Numbered from the stretch's first letter, positions 34,703 through 44,187 are shown. The stretch is 64,000 nucleotides of DNA from Imperialibacter sp. EC-SDR9 (GCF_902498805.1 NZ_LR701591.1:1-64000), one strand, 5' to 3'. Numbers and translations: made by a program. Notes: generated from the sequence alone by a model not told the origin.

Positions 34703-36370
34703 ATGAAAGCAGTATTTGGCAAGGCCGCTCTTTTTGTTCTGGTGGCAGTTGTCTTCTTTAGTCTGGGCCAGTACGTGTCGCTAACAAATGAAGAAACGAT
34801 TAGCTATGGAGATATTATTAGCGCAGGTGAACTGATCGGAGTGCCGCTTACCCGTGCTGAGGCTGACTCCATGCTTGAGGGGGTTGCTTCACAGAGGGAA
34901 AGCTATCTTTACATGCGCAGGAGCCCATTAGCTAACGACGTGGTGCCAGCCATGCAGTTCAATCCGCTCCCTTTGGGCTTTGGCCACCAAAGCCATTTTA
35001 AAGAGTTGAAATTTGGCGATTACACTGGAGCCTTGCGACCTGCCGCTGACGAGGAGCTGGCTTTTATGAGCATCGGAGAGTTGGCGGAGCTCATCCGAAC
35101 CAAACAAATATCCTCACTTGAGCTTACCCAGTTTTATATAGACAGAATTAAGAAGTTTGACCCACAATTGCACGCCATCGTGACCCTCATGGAGGACTAT
35201 GCACTTGAAAAAGCGGCAAATGCTGACAAGGAAATTTCACAGGGTAACTACAAAGGACTTTTGCATGGGATTCCTTTTGGTGCCAAAGACCTGCTAGCCA
35301 AGAAGGGCTTCAAAACAACCTGGGGAGCCATGCCCTACAAAGACCAGGAGTTTGAGGTTGATGCGACTGTTGTCGAGCGGCTGGAAAACGCTGGGGCAAT
35401 TTTGGTAGCAAAAACCACACTTGGCGCTCTTGCGATGGGCGATATTTGGTTCGGAGGCAAAACACGGAATCCGTGGAATACCGAGAAGGGCAGTAGTGGT
35501 TCATCGGCGGGTTCGGCATCCACTGTGTCAGCAGGCTTGTTACCTTTTGCAATAGGTTCGGAGACGTTAGGGTCGATTGTGTCACCGTCCACGGTTTGTG
35601 GCGTAACCGGGCTGAGGCCTACTTATGGCCGGGTAAGCCGCCACGGAGCCATGGCTCTTAGCTGGAGCATGGACAAGCTTGGCCCATTGTGCCGCAATGT
35701 GGAAGACTGTGCCATTGTGTTGGCTGCCATTGGCGGGCCCGACGGCAAAGATGATATGGTGTTGGACTTTCCGTTCTACTATGAGCCTGCTGTCGATCTG
35801 AAGGCACTCAGGATCGGTTATGTGAAAAGTGACTTTGACAAAGAATACGCCTTTCGTCGTCAAGATAGCGTGGCCCTGCAGGTCTTGAAAGAACTCGGAG
35901 CAGAACTTATACCAATTGAATTGCCTAACCAGCCGGTAGGGGATATGACCATCATACTTTCGGCAGAGGCTGCGGCGGCTTTTGAGGAATTGACGTTAAG
36001 TGGACGGGATGACCAGTTGGTGAACCAGCAAAAGTGGGGCTGGCCCAATAGCTTCAGGGAGTCCCGACTCATTCCGGCTGTCGAATACATCCAGGCAAAC
36101 AGACTGAGGACCCAACTTATCCAGGACATGACCAGAGTTTTTCAAAAAGTGGATGTGTACCTGGCTCCTTCCAGAGAAGGCAAGAACCTGCGGGTCACCA
36201 ATCTTAGTGGCCACCCGTCCGTAGTACTGCCAAACGGCTTTTCCGATGATGGTACTCCCACCAGTTTGACCTTCACAGGTCGGCTATTTGACGAAGGAAC
36301 TTTGCTGGCGGTGGCAAAAGCCTATCAGAATGCCACAGACTGGCATAAGAAACATCCGAAGCTTGATTGA
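34703..36370 (+). CDS. Secreted or membrane-anchored amidase (GatA-like)
   Basis: The 555-residue amidase-signature enzyme has the Ser-cisSer-Lys triad: Lys in GIPFGAKDLL (about 195), and the Ser pair within GSSGSSAGSAST (about 264-275) and FAIGSETLGS (about 284-293). An N-terminal hydrophobic segment (about 5-27) and a long extra N-terminal region suggest it works outside the cytoplasm. It is therefore not the tRNA amidotransferase subunit. The substrate is unknown. Confidence 0.88.
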   Translation: MKAVFGKAALFVLVAVVFFSLGQYVSLTNEETISYGDIISAGELIGVPLTRAEADSMLEGVASQRESYLYMRRSPLANDVVPAMQFNPLPLGFGHQSHFKELKFGDYTGALRPAADEELAFMSIGELAELIRTKQISSLELTQFYIDRIKKFDPQLHAIVTLMEDYALEKAANADKEISQGNYKGLLHGIPFGAKDLLAKKGFKTTWGAMPYKDQEFEVDATVVERLENAGAILVAKTTLGALAMGDIWFGGKTRNPWNTEKGSSGSSAGSASTVSAGLLPFAIGSETLGSIVSPSTVCGVTGLRPTYGRVSRHGAMALSWSMDKLGPLCRNVEDCAIVLAAIGGPDGKDDMVLDFPFYYEPAVDLKALRIGYVKSDFDKEYAFRRQDSVALQVLKELGAELIPIELPNQPVGDMTIILSAEAAAAFEELTLSGRDDQLVNQQKWGWPNSFRESRLIPAVEYIQANRLRTQLIQDMTRVFQKVDVYLAPSREGKNLRVTNLSGHPSVVLPNGFSDDGTPTSLTFTGRLFDEGTLLAVAKAYQNATDWHKKHPKLD

Positions 36371-36479
36371 ACGATATTCAAAATAATATTTCGCCCACCT
36401 GCCTTTATTGATTTTTTTTGACTGTTTTGAGTGATTTATCAAAACATACTTCTATTTAATTTTTCTGAAAATATTAGTG

Positions 36480-36508
36480 AAGGTGACGAAAGTCACCTTT
36501 TCTGTTTT
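36480..36508 (+). terminator. Terminator after the amidase gene
   Basis: AAGGTGAC (36480-36487) pairs perfectly with GTCACCTT (36492-36499) around a GAAA tetraloop, followed by TTCTGTTTT. Confidence 0.8.
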
Positions 36509-36584
36509 GTGACGTCATACCCTCCCCTTATTCCCGCTTATACCTTAGCATCATCAAAATGTTTCACCAAAACCAATTAGAAAC

Positions 36585-37133
36585 ATGAAAACGTTGCTAA
36601 CAATTACCGCCCTCGTATTTCTGACTGTAGCCGCTACAGCCGGGCAGCCATTTAAGGCAGAAAAGGGATCAAAAATTACTGTAGCTGGCACCTCAACTAT
36701 GCATGACTGGACGATGGTTTCAGAAGAAATTCAGGTTGAAGCAACCATAGCTGATGGAGGAGGAACCGTTGAAGGGTTGAAACTAATCGTGCCGGTTACC
36801 ACACTAAAGAGTCATAAGAGTAGCATGGATGACAATGCCTACAAGGCACTGAAGTCTGACAAGAATCCGCAGATCATTTTCAACCTGAAGACATCGCAAG
36901 CCAAAGGAGCTTCGCTTTTGCAAGGATCAGGTCAATTAACCATTGCCGGAGTAACCAAAGACATCAGTCTTGAGGGGAAACTTGAGGCTCTTGCCAATGG
37001 CAAATACAAAATCACAGGTTCCTATACTCTCGATATGGAGGCTTACCAAGTGGAACCACCCTCTTTTATGTTTGGCACAGTCAATACAGGAAAAGAGGTA
37101 ACAATCTCGTATGAAATTATTCTTTCTAAATAA
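36585..37133 (+). CDS. YceI family lipid-binding protein
   Basis: The 182-residue periplasmic protein has a signal peptide (1-20, ending ATAGQ) and the YceI beta-barrel pattern: VAGTSTMHDWTM (about 32-43), VPVTTLKSHKSSMDDNAYKA (about 67-86), NPQIIFNL and the C-terminal VTISYEIILSK. YceI proteins bind isoprenoid or other long lipids. An outer-membrane protein gene follows 28 bp downstream in the same operon. Confidence 0.92.
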   Translation: MKTLLTITALVFLTVAATAGQPFKAEKGSKITVAGTSTMHDWTMVSEEIQVEATIADGGGTVEGLKLIVPVTTLKSHKSSMDDNAYKALKSDKNPQIIFNLKTSQAKGASLLQGSGQLTIAGVTKDISLEGKLEALANGKYKITGSYTLDMEAYQVEPPSFMFGTVNTGKEVTISYEIILSK

Positions 37134-37161
37134 ATCAAAAAACCAATAAATGTCCCTTATC

Positions 37162-38445
37162 ATGAAAACGCTAAATAAATTTTTTGGGATACTGATTGTC
37201 TTAGGACTTTCCGCAACCAGCACATTGATGGCTCAGCAGCCTGACCTTCAATTCTTCAGAACAAATGACGCAAAAGGCCTGAATGTATTTGAAACCACCA
37301 AAGCCGACACAGTACCTTTTGACGGCTTAAAAGTAAGAGTAGGCGGTGATTTTGCCATCGAATTTCAGGGCATTAACCAAACAAACTCCCTGGACAGTCT
37401 TTTGGACTTGGGTACCAACTTAAACCTTCCCACAGCCAACCTGAACCTTGATGTTCAGTTGTCTGACGGTATGAGAATGCACTTGAGAACCTACCTTTCC
37501 GCCAGGCACCACAATGAGTCTTGGGTAAAGGGTGGTTACATCCAAATTGACAAGCTTGACTTTATCAAGCCAGGCTTTGCAGCCAACCTGATGAAAGTAG
37601 TAACTTTTAGAGTAGGTTTGGACGAGATCAACTTTGGTGATGCGCACTTTAGAAGAACTGACAACGCCAGGGCTTTATATAACCCTTTTGTTGGCAACTA
37701 CATCATGGACTCTTTTACCACCGAGGCCTTCATCGAGGCAAATGCCCAAAGCAACGGCTTCATAGGCGTGTTGGGTATTTCTAATGGCAAGTTGAACCAG
37801 AGCGTGGTGGTTACACCTACTACCGACAACAAAATTTCCTTCTATGGTAAAGTGGGCTACGACAAGCAGGTGAACGATGACCTTCGTTTCAGACTTACCG
37901 GTAGCTGGTACATGAACAGTGGTTTATCTACAGGTTTTTACCTCTACGGTGGTGACAGAGCAGGAGATAGGTATTACAACACATTAATCTCTCTTGCTGA
38001 GGCAGCCAGTGGAGTGAATGCAACAAGTGCATATGCCAATGCCCGCTTTAACCCAAGATTCCGACAAATGACCGCTATTCAGATCAATCCATTCATTAAG
38101 TATCAGGGACTTGAGTTGTTCGGTATCTATGAAATAGTGTCTAACAGCGAAGACCAGGGAAATGGTCAATATACTCAAACAGCAGTTGAAGCAATCTACA
38201 GAATTGGCGCTGCCGAAAAGGTATTTGTCGGAGGCAGATACAACTCCGTAAGTGGAAAAGCAACAGATGCAGCCACTGCTACCCAGAAAATTAACCGGAT
38301 CAACCTTGGTGGCGGATGGTTTATGACCGACAATGTGGTTGCTAAGCTAGAGTATGTTAATCAGCAGTATACTGAAGGCTGGACTGGCAAATACAACGAC
38401 GCCGAGTTCAAAGGTATCATGATCGAAGCAGCCATTAGTTTCTAG
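37162..38445 (+). CDS. Outer-membrane beta-barrel protein, porin-like
   Basis: The 427-residue product has a signal peptide (ending TLMAQ) and alternating aromatic strands. It ends in Phe (MIEAAISF), as for outer-membrane barrels. No family is named with certainty; it resembles Bacteroidota porin-like proteins with LKVRVGGDFAIEFQG at the start of the barrel. It is flanked by two YceI-type genes, so it may move or sense the same lipid. I prefer ATG 37162 over 37150 because it begins the signal peptide. Confidence 0.8.
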   Translation: MKTLNKFFGILIVLGLSATSTLMAQQPDLQFFRTNDAKGLNVFETTKADTVPFDGLKVRVGGDFAIEFQGINQTNSLDSLLDLGTNLNLPTANLNLDVQLSDGMRMHLRTYLSARHHNESWVKGGYIQIDKLDFIKPGFAANLMKVVTFRVGLDEINFGDAHFRRTDNARALYNPFVGNYIMDSFTTEAFIEANAQSNGFIGVLGISNGKLNQSVVVTPTTDNKISFYGKVGYDKQVNDDLRFRLTGSWYMNSGLSTGFYLYGGDRAGDRYYNTLISLAEAASGVNATSAYANARFNPRFRQMTAIQINPFIKYQGLELFGIYEIVSNSEDQGNGQYTQTAVEAIYRIGAAEKVFVGGRYNSVSGKATDAATATQKINRINLGGGWFMTDNVVAKLEYVNQQYTEGWTGKYNDAEFKGIMIEAAISF

Positions 38446-38468
38446 TTGGTTTTTGGTAAGTTAGTTAC

Positions 38469-38505
38469 GGAATGCCCGCCAAGCGGGCATTCCTTTCTCT
38501 TTTTG
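38469..38505 (+). terminator. Strong terminator after the porin-like gene
   Basis: GGAATGCCCGC (38469-38479) and GCGGGCATTCC (38483-38493) form a perfect 11-bp stem with a 3-nt loop, followed by TTTCTCTTTTT. It ends 3 bp before the ATG of the next gene, so it can act as an attenuator that lowers expression of the second YceI-like gene. Confidence 0.85.
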
Positions 38506-38507
38506 AT

Positions 38508-39098
38508 ATGAAGCTCCTCCTCACAGTAATTGGCTTTTACTCCCTCTTCTTCAGCAATGGAGACGAAAAAAGGATGGTGGCATGGGTGATTGAGCCCTCC
38601 AGCACCCTGATTATCAATGGGGCTTCCAATGTCAATCAATTCACTTGTGGAATGTCGTCGTACCAGTATGCCGACACGCTGGAGCTGTCCGAACGGACAG
38701 CCTCTTATATCAAATTTTCCCCTAACAAGCTATCGCTCCCTGTTGTCGATTTTGATTGTGCGCACAAAATGATCACCAGCGACTTCCAGGAAACCCTCCA
38801 GGCTGACATATATCCTGAAATCGGTGTGAGCTTTTTGTCATTGAACGCCGCTTCATCCATACTGCCGGGCGTTACAAGCTACGACGCCGTGATGCTCATA
38901 GAGCTCTCTGGAAGAAAAAAAGAGGTGAGTGTTCATTTCGATTTCTGGGAAAAAAGCTATAGCCTCTACAATTTGGTGGGCTCTAAAACCTTACGTTTTA
39001 CGGATTTTGAGATGGTACCTCCTTCAAAAATGATGGGCCTGGTAAAGGTAGCCGATGAGCTTACCATAGATTTTAATTTGGTGATACGGCCGCTCTAG
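38508..39098 (+). CDS. YceI-like exported protein
   Basis: The 196-residue protein has a short signal peptide (MKLLLTVIGFYSLFFS) and a diverged YceI layout: WVIEPSSTLIINGASNVNQF (about 24-43), a central FDCAHKMITSDFQETL and a C-terminal VADELTIDFNLVI. Relative to the 36585 copy it has Cys residues and replaces the HD of the lipid-binding entry. It is separated from the porin-like gene by the terminator hairpin at 38469-38493, so expression may be lower than the first two. Confidence 0.8.
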   Translation: MKLLLTVIGFYSLFFSNGDEKRMVAWVIEPSSTLIINGASNVNQFTCGMSSYQYADTLELSERTASYIKFSPNKLSLPVVDFDCAHKMITSDFQETLQADIYPEIGVSFLSLNAASSILPGVTSYDAVMLIELSGRKKEVSVHFDFWEKSYSLYNLVGSKTLRFTDFEMVPPSKMMGLVKVADELTIDFNLVIRPL

Positions 39099-39194
39099 TC
39101 GAAACTTCTTATGGCTTGACTTTCAGTAATTTATCATCCTGCCATGCATTGATTTTCAGCCGCTTTTGACTATTTTCATGGAAAAGCGAGTCCT

Positions 39195-40220
39195 ATGAAA
39201 ACGAAAAGGGCAATTTTTATCCTCGGCTTGATTTTTTACCAGGCCGCAATAGCGCAAATTGGTTCGAAAGTAAAAGAACAGACAACTCAGGGGCTGCAAG
39301 GCACCTGGGTTAACACCGAATTTGGTTACACAATTTCTTTGCGACTGCTCAGCAATGGTTCGGGAGAGTTTGACGGTGAATCTGTTACCTACACAGCAAG
39401 CGAAAACGCTTTAACGATCAAATTTGCCGCCGAAGTAGTGACCTATCAGTATAGCCTGATGGGTGATCAGTTAACACTTTCCGGGGGCGATTTGGATGCG
39501 GCAATCACATTTGGAAAAAACGGAGCCGAAAGGCAGGCTTCTGCCAGTACACTGCCTACTCAGGCTGGCGACTCTCCAGCGGGCTCAATCGTAGGCAAGT
39601 GGGAAAGCCAGGGGCAAGTGCTCGACTTCATGGCCAACGGCAAGGTAGTGATCGACGGCAATTCCTTCGACTACCAAACACAGGGTGCCACTGTGACACT
39701 TTCGACGCCGCAAGGTGCGGTGCAGTTTCAGTACCAGTTGCGAGGAAATACTTTGACATTGACTGGCCCTGGAGGAAGCCTTGTCTACAACAAATTTGAT
39801 GGGAATATGCCGCCAGCCGGGCAGGCTGGAGTCTCCACAAGCTCGGGTTCCGCTCTTGCCGAACTCTCAGGGAAATGGTGCTACGTGAATGTAACCAGCA
39901 CAGGGTCAGGTGGCTGGACTACCGACGAGTGTATCATTCTAAATGCAAACGGTACCTACGAATACTATAGTGAAAATTCGGGCAGTGCAACGGTGACCAA
40001 TCAATATGGAACGCAGATAGCCACAGGTGGAACAAGTTCGCAGACTTCCGATGCAGGCACGTGGAGCTTGCAGGGAAATACGTTAGTCGCTAGTTCTAAA
40101 TCAGGGGGCAGCCAATCATTTGCGTTCGAGAAGCGGAATCATCCCAAAAATGGAGATCCAATGATTGTGCTTAACGGCCGTACGTATGTGACTTTTTACC
40201 AGAAACCACCTTGGCGGTAA
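39195..40220 (+). CDS. Secreted protein with three lipocalin-like repeats
   Basis: The 341-residue precursor has a signal peptide (1-20, ending AAIAQ). The mature part has three beta-rich modules starting with a GTW/GKW motif (LQGTWVNTEFGY at about 35, IVGKWESQGQV at about 131, LSGKWCYVNVTS at about 226). Each ends in a GNTL- or GDQLTL-type strand, as in lipocalin-like/DUF5640 domains. Gly/Ser linkers separate them. Function is unknown. Confidence 0.78.
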   Translation: MKTKRAIFILGLIFYQAAIAQIGSKVKEQTTQGLQGTWVNTEFGYTISLRLLSNGSGEFDGESVTYTASENALTIKFAAEVVTYQYSLMGDQLTLSGGDLDAAITFGKNGAERQASASTLPTQAGDSPAGSIVGKWESQGQVLDFMANGKVVIDGNSFDYQTQGATVTLSTPQGAVQFQYQLRGNTLTLTGPGGSLVYNKFDGNMPPAGQAGVSTSSGSALAELSGKWCYVNVTSTGSGGWTTDECIILNANGTYEYYSENSGSATVTNQYGTQIATGGTSSQTSDAGTWSLQGNTLVASSKSGGSQSFAFEKRNHPKNGDPMIVLNGRTYVTFYQKPPWR

Positions 40221-40231
40221 AGCGGTTTATC

Positions 40232-40306
40232 TTAGAAAACGTTGAAAAAAGTACCGAGCCAGCCAAGTATAACGCTAAATAGAAAAAGTAGTAGTAGAGT
40301 AATCAT
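40232..40306 (-). CDS. Possible 24-residue hydrophobic peptide
   Basis: An ATG-to-TAA frame encodes MITLLLLFLFSVILGWLGTF plus four residues, one membrane-helix length. There is no Shine-Dalgarno sequence or clear promoter, and the rest of 40221-40517 shows no other gene. It may be noise, and I list it only because small membrane peptides are easily missed. Confidence 0.2.
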   Translation of the reverse strand: MITLLLLFLFSVILGWLGTFFNVF

Positions 40307-40517
40307 AATGCTAATTACGTGTTTTTTGCGAAAAGGATGCTAAAACTTTAGCTGTATGGACATTTAACACCATTTCTTTGCTGTCGCTTTGACTTCATTT
40401 TGTGATCCGAGGTTACATTCCTTTGTCGACTTTTTTCACCGCCGCTAGTGGAATAAGACCAGCCATATATGGTGACATACGATTTTCCCTTTATTTTCGA
40501 AGGTCAAATAAACAACT

Positions 40518-41882
40518 ATGGCTAGAGATAACTGGGGAAGTAAGTTTGGTTTTGTAATGGCCGCTGCCGGCTCCGCTGTGGGCTTAGGCAACATTTGGAG
40601 ATTCCCTTACCTGACAGGAGAGAATGGTGGCGGCGCCTTTGTATTTGTCTACTTTATCTGCATCCTTTTAGTGGGAGCTCCATTGCTATTCAATGAAATG
40701 GGACTTGGTCGCTTTTCCCGAAAAAACCCTGTTGGTGCCTTTCAGGAAACGGGAGGAAGTAAGTTGTGGATATTTGGTGGAGGAATTTTGTCGCTTTGTG
40801 TGAGCTTTTTTGTGCTTTCATATTACGGAGTAATTGCCGGCTGGACAATTGGGTACATGTACACAGCCTTGTTCGACATACCGCTGGATTTTGATGTTTT
40901 CCGGGCTAATCCGGTGGCAATTTTACCACTCTTTGGCATATTCATGGCTGCGTCTACGCTAATCGTTTTGGGGGGCATAAGTGGAGGCATTGAAAAGGCA
41001 GCCAAGATCATGATGCCTGTGCTGTTTATTTTGTTGATTGTTGTAATTATTCGGAGCGTAACGCTTCCCGGGGCCATGGCGGGCATTGAGTACTACCTTG
41101 TTCCCGACTTCAGCAAAATCGGAGGAGGAACTATTCTGGCCGCTCTCGGCCAGGCCTTTTTCTCCATGAGTATCGGCTGGGGAATGATGATTACGTACGG
41201 TTCCTACCTGCCAAAAGACAGTAACATCGTGAGCTCGGGTCTTTGGGTTGGTATCATGGACACAGGCGTTGCGCTGCTGGGTGGATTAATGATTTTTCCG
41301 GCGGTTTTCGCATTCGGTATGCAGCCGGATCAGGGCCCCACTTTGGTTTTTCAGATACTACCAGTGATTTTCGAGTCATTACCTGCTGGCGGCAATATCA
41401 TTGGCGCTTTTTTCTTTCTTCTGCTTTGCCTGGCTGCTCTTACGTCTTCCATAGCAATGATTGAAGTACCGGCTTCCTTTTTCATAGACAACAAAAACTG
41501 GAGCCGGAAAAAAGCTGCCTGGGTAGTAGGGATTGCCGCCACAGTAGTAGGGCTGCCATCTGCACTCTCCAGTGGTGGGGCCGACATATTCACCAATGTT
41601 TCCATCACAGTATTTGGCAACACCTATGCTGGTGTAATGGACATCATGGACTTCTTCTTTGGCACGTTCTTCATTGTGATCGTGGCGTTGATGACCTGTC
41701 TTTACACTGGTTGGGTCATGGACATCACCAAGATTTCGGATGAAATTGCTGAGGGTGCTCCATTTTTCAAGAAAGAGCTAGTGGCGGGCATCACTCCGGC
41801 AGCCATTTGGCGATTCTTTATTCGCTTTGTGTGCCCGGCGGTTATCGGATTGGTGCTGATTAATATGATGGGGATATTCTAA
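40518..41882 (+). CDS. Sodium-dependent NSS/SNF family transporter
   Basis: The 454-residue symporter opens with the family signature NWGSKFGFVMAAAGSAVGLGNIWRFPYL-like region (about 4-31), which forms the sodium and substrate site of LeuT-type transporters. About 11-12 helices follow. It probably takes up an amino acid. No MetS-like small subunit lies next to it. Confidence 0.94.
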   Translation: MARDNWGSKFGFVMAAAGSAVGLGNIWRFPYLTGENGGGAFVFVYFICILLVGAPLLFNEMGLGRFSRKNPVGAFQETGGSKLWIFGGGILSLCVSFFVLSYYGVIAGWTIGYMYTALFDIPLDFDVFRANPVAILPLFGIFMAASTLIVLGGISGGIEKAAKIMMPVLFILLIVVIIRSVTLPGAMAGIEYYLVPDFSKIGGGTILAALGQAFFSMSIGWGMMITYGSYLPKDSNIVSSGLWVGIMDTGVALLGGLMIFPAVFAFGMQPDQGPTLVFQILPVIFESLPAGGNIIGAFFFLLLCLAALTSSIAMIEVPASFFIDNKNWSRKKAAWVVGIAATVVGLPSALSSGGADIFTNVSITVFGNTYAGVMDIMDFFFGTFFIVIVALMTCLYTGWVMDITKISDEIAEGAPFFKKELVAGITPAAIWRFFIRFVCPAVIGLVLINMMGIF

Positions 41883-41893
41883 AACAAAAGAGT

Positions 41894-41929
41894 GCTCCGG
41901 GAAGTGCTAATGAACAGCCTTCCCGGAGC
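41894..41929. terminator. Shared hairpin between NSS and flotillin genes
   Basis: GCTCCGGGAAG (41894-41904) and CTTCCCGGAGC (41919-41929) form a perfect 11-bp stem. The better T-rich tail is on the minus strand (CTCTTTTGTTTT), so it chiefly ends the flotillin transcript, with the convergent NSS gene possibly sharing it. Confidence 0.6.
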
Positions 41930-41938
41930 GCTGGATTT

Positions 41939-43594
41939 CTACTTCTTAGGCGCTGGGCCTGGTCCTTTCTTAGGATCATCTTTTCCCTTTGCTGGTTGCG
42001 ACGGCTTTGTTTCAGTAGGTTTTTCTTCCTTCTTCTCTGAGGTCGTTTCCTTTACTTCCGTTGCGGCTACCTTTTTCGCTGCTTCGCCCAAATAGGCTGG
42101 TAGCTCAAGGCCGGCCATCTCAAAAATCTCTTTCAGTGGAGGCACCGACTGGTACATGCCCGAAAGGAAGTTGGCTGTCGACGTCTTGCCGTCTTTGCCA
42201 GTGCCCGAATCCCAAACGGTGATTTTCTCGATCTGGATATTCTTGATGGCTTCCGACTGTAGCCTTACCAGCTCAGGTAGTTTTTCAGCAATGATAAGCA
42301 TCGCTGCATCTTTCGAACTGTTGCCGGCAGCGTTCACTATTTGCTTCAACCCTTCAGCCTGCTTGGTCAGCACTTCATAAATACCCCTGGCCTCCGCCTC
42401 TCGCCTCATAATGATTGAATCGGCCTCACCTTTGGCACGTCGTCTGATCATTTCGGCTTCAGCCTCGGCGGCAATCTCTACTTTGAGCTTGTCGATTTCT
42501 GCTGGCACCACAATATTGGCCGTTTGGCTGGCTTTGTCTCTTTGGGCTCTGGCGTTTTCCGCTGCTTGCTCGGCTGCATACGATTCTTCCAGGGCTTTGG
42601 CTTGCTTCACCTTTTCAGCCGCCATGGCTTTTCTGAGCGCCTCAGCTTCTTTTTCTCTTCTATCGGCTTCAGAGTTGGCTATATCAATTTTGGCCTTGTT
42701 CTCGCCTTCAACTGCCCTTGCATTGGCTTCCGAAGTCTGGATTCTTTCTGTCTTTTGCGCTTCGGCCTCGCCAATATTGGCTTTTGCCAAAGCTTCCGAC
42801 TCGCCCACTTTAGCGCTGGAGTCGGCATTGGCAATTTGGATCCGTTCTTTTTGTGCTGCATTGGCCTCACCAATTTTTGCAAGAGCATTGGCATCGGCCA
42901 CCTGCACCCGCTGATCCTGGTGCGCCATCGCTTCTCCGATCGAACCATCTCTGGTTTTTTCGGCCACGCTTTTTCGGGCGTCGTTAATAGCCTTGGCGGC
43001 CGCTTCTTTTCCAAGCGCCTCTATGTAGCCCGACTCATCCTTGATATCTGTTACGTTTACGTTGATGAGCTTAAGGCCAATTTTCTTTAGTTCTGCTTCC
43101 ACATTACTGGCCACGTTCGCCAGGAACTTGTCACGGTTGCTGTTGATCTCCTCAATGTCCATCATGGCCACTACAAGCCTCAGCTGACCAAAAATGATGT
43201 CTTTGGCAAGGTCATGAATATGGTCTTTGGTTAACCCGAGCAGTCTTTCAGCTGCATTTTCCATCACGCCCGTTTCTGTAGAGATACCCACAGTAAAGCG
43301 GGAAGGCACGTCAACCCGAATGTTTTGCTTGCTGAGTGCGTTGGTAAGGTTCACCTCTATCGAATTAGGGGTGAGGTCGAGAAAGGCGTAGTCCTGGAAC
43401 ACAGGCCACACAAACGCAGCACCACCGTGGATACACTTGGAGGAGCTATGGCCGTCGGTACCGCCGCCCACTTTTCCGTAGACAACCATTACCCTGTCGG
43501 AGGGGCATCGCTTGTAGCGACTAAAAAATGTGATAAGGATGATAAAAATAAAGAGGGCCACAATGGCCACTACGGGTAATGCGAATACGCTCAT
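41939..43594 (-). CDS. Flotillin family protein (YqiK/FloT type)
   Basis: The 551-residue membrane scaffold has an N-terminal helix (1-25, ending FFSRY), an SPFH domain (about 30-210), and a long Ala/Glu/Lys-rich coiled coil (about 215-420) with repeats of the form EANAxAxE, for example AKIGEANAAQKERIQ. A C-terminal flotillin domain and a Pro/Lys-rich tail complete it. It is the large flotillin class, distinct from FloA at 827, and follows its own NfeD-like partner by 2 bp. Confidence 0.92.
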   Translation of the reverse strand: MSVFALPVVAIVALFIFIILITFFSRYKRCPSDRVMVVYGKVGGGTDGHSSSKCIHGGAAFVWPVFQDYAFLDLTPNSIEVNLTNALSKQNIRVDVPSRFTVGISTETGVMENAAERLLGLTKDHIHDLAKDIIFGQLRLVVAMMDIEEINSNRDKFLANVASNVEAELKKIGLKLINVNVTDIKDESGYIEALGKEAAAKAINDARKSVAEKTRDGSIGEAMAHQDQRVQVADANALAKIGEANAAQKERIQIANADSSAKVGESEALAKANIGEAEAQKTERIQTSEANARAVEGENKAKIDIANSEADRREKEAEALRKAMAAEKVKQAKALEESYAAEQAAENARAQRDKASQTANIVVPAEIDKLKVEIAAEAEAEMIRRRAKGEADSIIMRREAEARGIYEVLTKQAEGLKQIVNAAGNSSKDAAMLIIAEKLPELVRLQSEAIKNIQIEKITVWDSGTGKDGKTSTANFLSGMYQSVPPLKEIFEMAGLELPAYLGEAAKKVAATEVKETTSEKKEEKPTETKPSQPAKGKDDPKKGPGPAPKK

Positions 43595-43596
43595 AT

Positions 43597-44187
43597 TCAG
43601 CTAAAGTTTGCGGTAACTAAGAGTAGATTATTGTCTATAACATCACTGACTTTCACCACTTTGCCCGTTTTAATATCGGTCTCATCGTCGGTGATGGCCT
43701 CCAGGGTTCTCAGCGAACCCTGTACTTTTATCTGGATTTGGCCTATGCTGTTTCGCTTTGAGGCAATAGTAAGGTACACCTCACCCAGTTTTCCTTTTGC
43801 ATTGCTCATTTTCAGGTTGCCGCTTTCGTCAGCCTTTGAAAGAAAATAAAAGATGCTGGCCATAATTAACATCATTGCCAGCCCGGCGACCGAGGAGGCT
43901 ACCAATGACCAGCCATCCGACAGGCCGCTATCCAGGCAGGCTATACCCGTCCATGAAAAAATGGAGAAGAAGGCCACAAGGTTTTTCAACGTAAGGAACT
44001 GAAAAGGAATACCGGTGTCGCCGTCTATTTCTGCATCGGTAGACAGATCGTCGCCCATATCGCCACCGCCAATGAGGGTCATCAGCATCTGCAACAGGAA
44101 AAAAAGAGTGAATGGAACTGCCAGCGACCAGTATATTTTCTGCAGCAGGGTAAGGGTTTCCCACCAATTGGTGTATTGCTCAATCAT
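43597..44187 (-). CDS. NfeD/YuaF-like membrane partner of the flotillin
   Basis: The 196-residue protein has three hydrophobic segments (about 15-40, 66-90, 92-112). It then has a soluble C-terminal domain (about 120-195) with the OB-fold-like pattern KGKLGEVYLTIASKRNSIGQ and GSLRTLEAITDDETDIKTG. The gene order with flotillin matches YuaF-FloT of Bacillus and YqiJ-YqiK of E. coli, so I infer the same partnership. Confidence 0.8.
   Translation of the reverse strand: MIEQYTNWWETLTLLQKIYWSLAVPFTLFFLLQMLMTLIGGGDMGDDLSTDAEIDGDTGIPFQFLTLKNLVAFFSIFSWTGIACLDSGLSDGWSLVASSVAGLAMMLIMASIFYFLSKADESGNLKMSNAKGKLGEVYLTIASKRNSIGQIQIKVQGSLRTLEAITDDETDIKTGKVVKVSDVIDNNLLLVTANFS

Noticed and set aside
36510-36517. 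Palindrome TGACGTCA upstream of the YceI gene
   Set aside because: An 8-bp palindrome occurs by chance often enough, and I know of no regulator in this phylum that binds it. I note it only as a possible operator.
42411-42914. Long plus-strand frame opposite the large flotillin gene
   Set aside because: It is the mirror of an Ala/Glu/Lys-rich coiled coil, whose codon use opens the opposite frames; the composition (Ser/Ala/Leu runs) and lack of motifs show it is a shadow.
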